DNA of 64,000 bases from Gnetum montanum (Eukaryota; Streptophyta; Gnetopsida; Gnetales; Gnetaceae), in NCBI GenBank assembly GCA_015680685.1, contig MNCI01037953.1, positions 593,999 to 657,998 of the forward strand, written 5' to 3'. Of the stretch, positions 56,216 through 64,000 are shown piece by piece; position 1 is the first letter of the stretch; each line of letters begins with the position of its first letter. The notes beneath the pieces are model-generated. The model searched no databases and was not told the DNA's origin. It saw only the letters and a list, made by a program, of their open reading frames with translations. A program made the position numbers and the translations under genes.

Positions 56216-57310
56216 ATAAAGAGAAGGCCCTCATCCTTAATATTTCAAGCTCACCATTTATCTCATAATCTATTTTACTAATAGGTAAAAAAATCATTAT
56301 CTAATAAAAAAAATTTAAAACAATAATAGAGGTAGAAAGAGAATGAGATATCTTTGAAGTTATTAAATTGAAAGAAGTATTTACATACCTCTTCTTTGTA
56401 TGTTACACTAAGTGAAATCCAACTGCATTAATATTTCTATTGCTAGTCTCTGCTAATATTTTTTTCTAAAGAGAAATTCTCTTTAAATATTGAAAGTTTA
56501 CTCACATATTTACAATTAAAAGGATTAATAAAATTCTAAGAACGTGTTGAAGAAAATTTCATTTATGCCTACTAAAAACTAACATTATTTGTCTTTTCTG
56601 AAAATTGTTATTTTTCTTTAGGAACAACATTTTTATTGAAAATAAGACAAATTCCAATAACATGGCCTTGACAACAATAATAATTGCAACATCCTCGTAA
56701 ATAATAGTATGTAATTTTTTGAGAAAAATATTGATTACTATCCTTGAGTTTTAATTCTATTTTTCTATATCATAAATCAATCTCTACAAAATTACATATG
56801 TGTTGCACATCATCTAGTAATGTTTTGACTCTCTTCTAGATTGTGCCAATGCTACTAATAGTTTCATTTTCAACACTTTAAAAAAATAAGAGGAATTTTA
56901 GAGTAATTAGACGACTAAGGATCAAAATCCACTTTTCATTTCCAAGTAATAAAACTATTATGATAATCCATAAAAACTTTAATATTCAATGATTTGTCAA
57001 CAATTTTAGAATTGGCCATTTGATAAGCAAAAAAAAATTAGAAAAATAGTGGGCAAACAAAACATTAATTTCATAACATTCCATAATAACATGAACCACT
57101 AGTGTAAAACCCTTATTTAGGCAAATAAATCCAATAATTTATAGATATATGTTTCCTAAAATGATATCTTTTGAGAGGGATTCATATAAATCAGCATGTA
57201 AAACAAAATTAAAATCTTTGGAATTTTTCATAGTCTCTACAATCTAAGAGACATTAGTATTATCTATCTTCAAATTATTCCTCACCAAAAATTTTTTATC
57301 ATAATACCTA

Positions 57311-58252
57311 TACAAAAAAACCTTCAAGATTAGCAAGAGGTTTACCACATACAATCACAATACCTTTTGGTAGTACTAGATAACTATATGTTAAGTTTAA
57401 TAAAAGTATTATGAAAATTTAGGTTGGTTCTATGTCCTTGGTAGCACTAGATAACTAACAATAAGGTGTTATTCTAATTGATAAGAATTTTTATTTGGAA
57501 GTTCCAAGTCATAAGTTTGATTCTAGTGGGTAATGCTAAGTTATAAAGTTCTAAGGGGACTATATGTCATAGTGTGTACCTATATTACAATTATTTTGGA
57601 GTTTCAACACCCCCAAAAAATTTTAGGATATAGGGCTAACATGATTTTTCATGATACTTTTGTTATATTTAATAGTATATTAGGTTAGCTTACTTGTTAG
57701 TATTGAACCTATAACTTAAAAATTAGAAATTACATGCTTTAACCAAATAAGCAATGCCTTACTAACATATGGCTAAGATGATATTTTCATATAATTAAGG
57801 TAGAACATACAGGTATTTTATTTAAAATGTAATAGCTTATTTATTTATTTATTCTTTTTATCTTTTAAGGGGGAGGGGGGAGGGGGGAGTAGGGGATGTT
57901 GAACTTCAAAAAATGAATAATAATATCTTTTAAAAATCAGATAATATTTGAATAAAGATATAATGTACATAAAAAAACCAATAGTTTTGGGGATGCCTTT
58001 TTAGGTTTTCATCCTTATAACCGATCTTTAAAAACCTCCCCTTTGGGGTAGGAAAAGTATTAGGCCTTACCCTTGTTCAAAAGTGTCATCATGGGTTTTG
58101 ACTTCCTATTAAATGATTTCTTATAAATAGAAAAAAAAAACTCTCTCTAGAAATAAAAGAACACATCAATTAGAAATAATGAATAAATACCAATAGAAGC
58201 TGAAAATTTCCCATCCTTGAGGCCCCAAAATAAAAATAAATTAATACTCTAG
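57311..58252. other. AT-rich sequence with a G-quadruplex-type run
   Basis: No coding trace. 57869-57895 has four G runs (5, 6, 6 and 4) separated by A, A and AGTA. 'gRtagYactagataacta' occurs twice (57369 and 57439). It may include the 5' part of the LINE. Confidence 0.5.
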
Positions 58253-58952
58253 TGATGAGTGGCGAGGTACCCCTATGCTCAACCATATGAATACGAGCAT
58301 TTCACACAGAATCCGGTCGAATTCCAAGGACTAAGTGCTTATGCGCCCTTGTGGAACAAGGACAAGTTGATTGATTATTATCTTCCAAAACTTACTTGTA
58401 TGTCACGATTGTATGGTTAAGTAAGCTTGAGGCATTTTATGTTCTATGCTAATAGGGAAAGAGAGAGATAATTAAGTGACTAATTTAACTTAACTACTCA
58501 TTAACTAAGTTCTAACTAATCCTAACACCAGCATCTGTTCCCACTTGCCATACACATCCTGAACTAGTGCAACACTGTTGGGATTACCAAACGCTAATTG
58601 TTACTAGGTTACCAAGCATTACATGCATGCTCAAAGTGGTTGTGCTTGTTTAATTTAATGATTTACTTACTTGATCAAAATGAATTTTTATGCTAATAAC
58701 AGAAATTTAAAGTGCATAAAATAAAATAAATGCATAAGAAAATAAAATAAAATAAATGCATAAGATAGTGTTGGCATATCTATATGAATCCATATCCCAA
58801 CCATGCACCCAAGTATTGTATTTATAGGCTAGCATGGAAGAGGCGATATTGGATCTATGACATTAGAGATTATGCCTTGATATTAGATACCCGACATCGT
58901 GGCTCTAATATCATATACCCAATATTGTACCCTTGCAAAACATGACTCATCA
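58253..58952 (-). mobile_element. 3' LTR of a second N1-family element (700 bp)
   Basis: Plus-strand ends TGATGAGTGG...GACTCATCA. It matches 33551-34376 along its length, including the gtggcgaggtacc start, 'ttgggattaccaa' and the TATA region (gtatttataggc, near 58834). The minus-strand PPT (ATGGGGGTA) abuts it at 58953. About 130-150 bp of matching internal sequence follow (to ~59110) before the homology ends, so this is the truncated 3' end of an element. Confidence 0.8.
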
Positions 58953-59110
58953 TACCCCCATGACTGAATGAAAACTTGTCCTTAAGTTAAACAAAATGAG
59001 GAACAATTTCTTTACAAAATATTGGAAAGGTATGGGATTATTGACTAACTTAATTAAACACAAAAATTGACTTTTCCATGCCATAGTGGTGTTTTACAAT
59101 AATGGACACA

Positions 59111-60683
59111 TCATAACAAAACAAAAAAATAGGGGAAGTACATATTGTTCCCAGAGGTGGTGGCTCTTCCATTGGCCACTTCCCTTTATTGTCAAGACTC
59201 TAAAATGTATAGCAATTTAGGAGCACCTAAAAATTTTCCTCCTTCATTCTTGTATCAGGTACCATTTAGGTTGATGAGCCGATGTGTGCTAGTTAAGAAG
59301 AAGCAAACTTAGAAGTTGATATTCATTGGATTATCATGATTCATCATAATCCTAGAGCTTCTTCCTACTAGTATTTGAGAGAGTTATTAGATGCCATGTT
59401 GGCTACCCATACTAAATAATAACTTGAACTATTAATCATGAGGGACCTAAATTATAAGTTAAGGGATAGTTATGCTATATGGAGCACTAAGGCAAGTAGC
59501 ATAGGAGGAATAATCTAATTTATAAAAAGAAGAACTTGATTTTGAATGCACAACTTAGGAAGGAAAGAGTGGAAAGAAAGGTAAGAGATATGTGTATAGA
59601 AAAAATGAGTGTTAGTAATGCCTTAGAAGCCTTGAAAATTTGTGTAAAGGTGAAAAGAAAAGAGAAGAAAATAGAGATGTTGACTGTGGAAGAGGATGAT
59701 AGGATGAAAAGAGAATCTAGTATGGATGATCCTACAATTTCTAGATCCCTCGTATTTCTATTAAGACATTAGGATATTCATTTTTCTTACTTGAGGAGAT
59801 CACAAAATAACTAATTAACATTTTTGGCTATGAGGCTTTTAAGGTAGGAGAAATTATAGGAGATGATGAGGATGAAGCTAGACCTAGTGGCATGGTTACA
59901 TGTAAGAAATATGTTTGTTATTTTTTTTTATTTTTAATCTTAGTATTTTTGTAGTTTTTTGTTTTATGGAATGTTATGGAATTTGATGATTTTGTAGGGC
60001 ATGAATGATAATTCAAGAAAGAGATGTCAAAGTGGAGACTGCATGGGAAAGATGACAACATGGAAAAGGATGAAGACTACAAGCTGAATGAAGAAGTTCT
60101 AGGGATTGAGAGGAACCTAAAGCAATAGGAGAAAGCTTTAGGAACTAGAGCTCAAAAGTTGAGAAGACGTCTCCAAGGAATAGAAGACATCTTGATTGAG
60201 AGGAAGTCTATCAAAAGAAGACATATCCTAGAAATAGGACATGTCTCTTTTTCAAATAAGATTTCTTCCCAGAGACATCTCCTTAGAGATGTCCCATCCA
60301 AGAAGGAGACGTCTCCTCAAAGTTGAAGCTAATTTCAGAAAGATGTCCCAATATTGAAGGAGATGTCTACATTAGCTATTAAATAGCCATTGCATGAATT
60401 TCAACATGTTTTCAGAAAATTTGATGCCTTGGGTATTATGCAAGTATTATCAAGATCAAATCCATCATTGTCTATTTTATGCTATTGTACTTGTGTACTT
60501 TATTGATCACATCATTTGCATGATTGTTTGTAGAACTACGCTTCAAAGTACAAGGATCTATAATTTAAGTTATACTGGTTCCTTGTGTTTTTGTTTCTCT
60601 CTTTCTTGTAGCCCTACAGGGTTGATGTGCTGCTTGTGAGATGGCATCATCATTGAGCTTGTTGGGATCCTACGGGGTTGAGT
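59111..60683. other. Unassigned sequence, one 78-codon ORF and a TGTCTC/GAGACA cluster
   Basis: 59536-59772 (+) encodes a Lys/Glu-rich 78-codon frame (RKERVERKVRDMCIEKM, VKVKRKEKKIEMLTVEEDD) that I do not recognise. 60130-60375 is packed with GACATCT/AGATGTC/TGTCTC words and contains the perfect 14-bp palindrome AGGAGACGTCTCCT (60304-60317). The same type of cluster flanks the degraded gag-like ORF at 19222 and 21780. Confidence 0.4.
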
Positions 60684-60721
60684 GTTTAGGGTTTAGGATT
60701 TTGGGATTAGGGTTTAGGGTT
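60684..60721 (+). repeat. Interstitial telomere-like repeats (TTTAGGG type)
   Basis: gtttagggtttagg (60684-60697) and attagggtttagggtt (60706-60721), separated by a few bases: four to five imperfect copies of the plant telomere unit. Three 'acttaaaattttRgg' words follow up to 60768, just before the 3' end of the Penelope-like element. Confidence 0.75.
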
Positions 60722-60836
60722 CTTAAAATTTTAGGGTACTTAAAATTTTGGGTACTTAAAATTTTAGGTATGATCTCATGCAGCTGAAGAAAAGACAGAA
60801 AGATAAGAAGAAACAGATCTACAAAAGGCTCAAAAC

Positions 60837-60901
60837 AAACATAGAAGTAAAGCTACTACATAAAGCATTTTTGGGGAGTCTCACTCCTCTTCAGTATGTT
60901 T
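60837..60901 (-). ncRNA. Hammerhead-ribozyme-like motif 3
   Basis: Minus strand: AAACAUA, CUGAAGA, stem II GGAG-UGAGA-CUCC, CC, AAAA (for GAAA), ..., CUUC, UAUGUUU. The outer 7-bp stem I is perfect and the UUC triplet sits directly before it, as a type I hammerhead requires. Position 7 (A instead of U) is variable in natural hammerheads. Loss of the G of GAAA and an unclear stem III argue against activity. Confidence 0.55.
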
Positions 60902-61049
60902 ATAGTAGCAATGCTAGAATGTGCTTTGAGAAACAAGTGCATGATGAGAATATGTAGTGTCCCATCTTACAAAGATAACTAAAACCCACTATGTGAAATA
61001 ATTAAAGTAGGCCCCAGTCATTCAAGCTGAGATGGGGGTGGGAGGTTGC

Positions 61050-63960
61050 ACTTGAATTATTCCTAACAAGGAAAGAACAAAGTCTTCTTGGATTCCTCTA
61101 GCAGGTGATTACATTAGGAATGATGTTCTAGAGATAGGGGTATTTTTGGTTTAGTTGAGTAAGTATAGGGTTTAGGAGGGACCTCAAGTTCAAGGATTTA
61201 GTGGAAGGACTAAAATCTAGTTTGAAGACAAGAGGAGTCCATTTCCTATTGTGAACATCATAGCATTGACAAAGCTGTTCAAGAAGATGCCACCTAGAGG
61301 AAGTAGGGAAAAGGTTGAAGCAATGGACCAAGAAGCAAGAAGGATATCCTCGAGCATGAAGTCATCGATAGAGTTATTGTCGAATCTTCTACAGATCATC
61401 GAGACAAGATTCCATGATGAGTTATCATTTAAGATCAACAACAATGAATGATTTCTTCTAATGGTTTGGATGCCAAGAGGAGGAAGGGATGTACTAATAA
61501 GCATTCAAGGATTTTTTATAACACTTGATAGATAAAATACTAGTGTTGAAAAATTTAGAACCCTTGAAGAAGGATACATCTAAGATGTTGGCTGAGGTGC
61601 TAGATACAGAGGGAGTAATATTGATGGTAGGATAGAAAGAACCATACTAATCAAGCAGCTGGAAGAGGGAATCCTATGAACCACTCCAAATGTCAAAGGC
61701 ATCATCAATGTACATTTTGGAGTATAGAAGATGACTGGAGCTTGGTGTAGAGGAAATTTGTTTCTCTAACTGACATAGAAATAGGCAAGCATAGAAAACG
61801 GAAAAGTTGCTACCCATGGCAATGCCTCGAATCTATTTGTAGAAGATCTCATTAAACTCCAAGAAATGTTCTTGAAGGATCAAAGAGGCAAGCTCCATGA
61901 TAGCATTGATGTAAAATACCTGCAAATCAAAATGGTTATCATGAAAATATGACTCAACAATATCTCAAGGAGCAATGAGGCCATGATCCTTGGGAATACT
62001 AAGATAGAGAGATTCTACATCAAAGGTGAAAAGAAACACATTTTGAGGTAGGAATCTAGAGTGAAGGTCATAGATCAAGGTTGATGAGTCTAAAAGATGG
62101 TATGGTTGAGAATAGAGGATGGGGAAAAGTAGGTAGTGGAGTAGGTAGGAGGCTAGTTTAAGCAAATAGCGTGAATAAGAGTAGATAAGATGACCAAAAA
62201 GAACAGGTTTATGGATTTTAGGAATTAGGTAGAAAGTATAGATTTTGAAAGTTGAGACTTTCAAAAGGGAATCCTTAAAATAAAATAAAAAAACCCTGAG
62301 GAAAGTATTTGATCATAGAGAAAATCTAGCAACAAAGGATTTTCCATGGAATGACATCCACTTGTTGGCAAATGTCTGGATCTAACAATTTTTTGATGGC
62401 CTCTTGATAGTACCAATAGGAGTCAAGAATGTAGATACCCATATTTTTATTAGCAGGATGAAGCACAATGCTCCAATATTTCTGGAGTTTATAAAGAGCT
62501 CCAAGAAGACATTGAGGGAGTGAAGGACTGAAAGAAAAATCTAAAGAAGAAAGAGCAACCTTGAAAGATGAGAGACAATCAAGAATAGATGTCTCTAGGT
62601 GCTAGTTGAACCTATCAATGGGTAGGTTCCACTTGCTTTAGAAATGTAACTTCATCTTAGCAAGACGAATTACCTTCAAGAAAGGTAAAGAAGATTGGCT
62701 TACCTCTTTTGGTTTATCTTTGAAGAAGTTGCGTAACTGAAGAAGTTTGGCAAAGGTAGTGAATTCCTTGAGAACTGCACCACAATCCATGAGAAGAGGG
62801 CAAGGAATGAATTTAAGGCCAAAACCTAGAACTTTAAGACATCTTGATGAAAAATTATGAATAGCGAAGTTAGAAATGTGATTTTCTACCTCGCGGACCA
62901 TCTTATGCATGAACAAAAGGTAGGTGTAAGAGTTCTGGGAAATGGCCAAGAGCCAAAAGTTCAACTATGCATGAGAGGGTAGTTTTTGAACTTTCTTGGG
63001 AAAGAAGTCTAGCTCAATGTTCTTGGTTGTGGCGTAGATGGTGCAAAGTTTTGCTATTGATGAGAGCATCCTTGGTGTGGCTTTGAGCCAAATAGCCCAA
63101 AGGCACTGGAGGTGGAGTTCTTTTTTTTTTATTGTTGGTGGGGCCTAGCTTGGGAAGGAGTTTTCTAGGTTAGGTTCATGCTATTTAAAGAAGAACTTGC
63201 TTGTGGTCATTTAGGTCTTAGCTGCGAGTGTCCTTGTTGCTTATGATTCTGCTTCTTATTCTTATTCTATTAAGGGTAGTGGGGTTGAGTAGGCTTGTTG
63301 AGGAGGACACCGCGATCCTTCAACCATTCACCAAATTTTTTGAACATGGAATCCCATTCTTGGTGAATGGTTTCCTTTCAAACCTCCTTGACTATAGGAC
63401 CAAGGTCCAGGTGATCCACTTCAGTCTCCACAATAGAAGCAGCATTCTTTCATATTTCCTTAGCCTTTTGTCGAGCTTCTGCATAAATTTAGAACTGAAG
63501 CCCTTCATTAATGAAGGATTCCTCAAGCTTTTTGAAGTATATCTATAGAAGAGCATTAATATAAGAGGTGGGTTGATTACTAGCTGAGATGCATTCAACC
63601 AACTTTGAAGAAGCTTCATGCAAAAAAGATTCCAATTTTTGAAGATTGGATTTGATAAAAGCCATTTTTGCATGAAGGTAAGATTCTTGGAGTTTTAGAT
63701 TATGCTCTTTTTAGAGAGTAGCTAAATCTACTTGAAGGATAGCATCTCCTTTAGGGGTGGAAGCTTTAAGGCTCAAAGTAGCAATGCACAGACTATGAAC
63801 CAACTTTTTTGAGTGTAGTTGCTCAATTCTCTCTTTATTGTGATAGGAGCGCTCTACATCATGAAGGTGATGCGAAGTCCCTTTGCAATAGTGTTAATCA
63901 TATCCAACAGAACTTTAGGAATTTGTAGCGAATCTTCATTGGAAGAAGAAGACATTTTGG
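61050..63960 (-). pseudogene. Penelope-type reverse transcriptase
   Basis: From the N-terminus: FLRQQLNDAKMSSSS (63960); KVLGFGLKFIPCPLL and FTTFAKLLQLRNFF (62830-62730); WSIVLHPANKNMGIYILD and YYQEAIKKLLD (62480-62400); FYLIPKIHKP (about 62230); VFLFTFDVESLYLSIP (about 62035); MELASLILQEHFLEF, YKQIRGIAMGSNFS (61820); SKMYIDDAFDIWSG with the catalytic YIDD at 61701-61712; IKCYKKSLNAY then SSWHPNH (61530-61470); a thumb-like tail with SLNLRSLLNPILTQL and CSFLVRN (to about 61080). At least five frame breaks and several stops. The enzyme would reverse-transcribe element RNA from a DNA 3' end. Confidence 0.82.
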
Positions 63961-64000
63961 CATCATTTAACTGTTGACGAAGAAATGCACATTTAGATTG

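Larger units (their letters stand above)
54520..57310 (-). mobile_element. LINE remnant (ORF1, endonuclease, partial RT)
   Basis: Minus strand, in order: an ORF1-like segment with a plant LINE zinc-knuckle end (WKRVKTLLDDVQHICNFVEIDL as pieces near 56850-56750, then CCNYYCCQGHVIGIC near 56700-56650), an APE-type endonuclease and the start of an RT domain. Heavy decay with stops about every 20-40 codons. The RT catalytic motif and the 3' tail are absent, so the 3' end has been lost. Confidence 0.75.
60775..64000 (-). mobile_element. Penelope-like retroelement (conifer Dryad-type)
   Basis: Minus-strand RT with the diagnostic order of Penelope-like elements: an LGLKFIP-like N-terminal segment, a PADKG-like segment, PKIHKP, a FDVxSLY motif, AMGS, a YIDD box and a C-terminal HP...K segment. 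It is followed by a terminal repeat with a hammerhead-like motif (60837-60901). I could not find a GIY-YIG endonuclease after the RT. The coding part runs to at least 63950 and probably beyond the window edge. Confidence 0.8.

Noticed and set aside
61217-61504. 95-codon minus-strand frame
   Set aside because: Mostly an out-of-frame reading of the Penelope RT C-terminal part.

Overview
This looks like intergenic DNA of a very large, repeat-filled plant genome, most likely a conifer. The reasons are the high AT content, the long and heavily decayed Ty3/gypsy elements nested in one another, and a Penelope-like retroelement (in plants, Penelope-like elements are mainly reported from conifers). 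I see no intact host gene, tRNA, rRNA or CRISPR array. Nearly every coding trace is a retroelement pseudogene with in-frame stops and frameshifts.

Layout. 1-1795: T-rich sequence, a GC/CpG-rich block (781-1450) and one candidate exon on the minus strand (1554-1662), the only possible relic of a host gene. 1796-3565: a possible solo LTR. 4460-19221: 'copy A', a 5'-truncated Tat/Ogre-like Ty3/gypsy element on the plus strand (gag, protease, a 7.4-kb noncoding spacer, RT, RNase H, integrase, 3' LTR). 19222-22455: older degraded gag-like sequence with TGTCTC-rich clusters. 22456-52650: 'copy B', a second member of the same family on the minus strand, with both LTRs (22456-24064 and 50967-52650) and a matching 5-bp target duplication AGTAG on each side. 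Copy B is interrupted by 'N1', an Athila/Tat-type Ty3/gypsy element on the minus strand (24900-34376), and by a tandem pair of Penelope-type repeat units (42045-43650). 52656-58252: unassigned sequence and a LINE remnant with endonuclease and partial RT (minus strand). 58253-59110: 3' end of another N1-family element. 60775-64000: a Penelope-like element on the minus strand, running off the window.

Most notable points. (1) Copies A and B share a giant spacer between protease and RT. It holds a roughly 29-bp tandem array, a roughly 185-bp-period array of hairpin units, and a conserved antisense mini-exon of identical length (128 bp) in both copies. (2) Three decayed hammerhead-ribozyme-like motifs lie in the Penelope-type sequence. 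(3) Telomere-like TTTAGGG repeats lie next to the 3' end of the Penelope element. (4) The nesting order can be read from the sequence: copy B inserted first, then N1 and the Penelope units entered it, and a later deletion removed part of the N1 3' LTR together with part of the copy B integrase.
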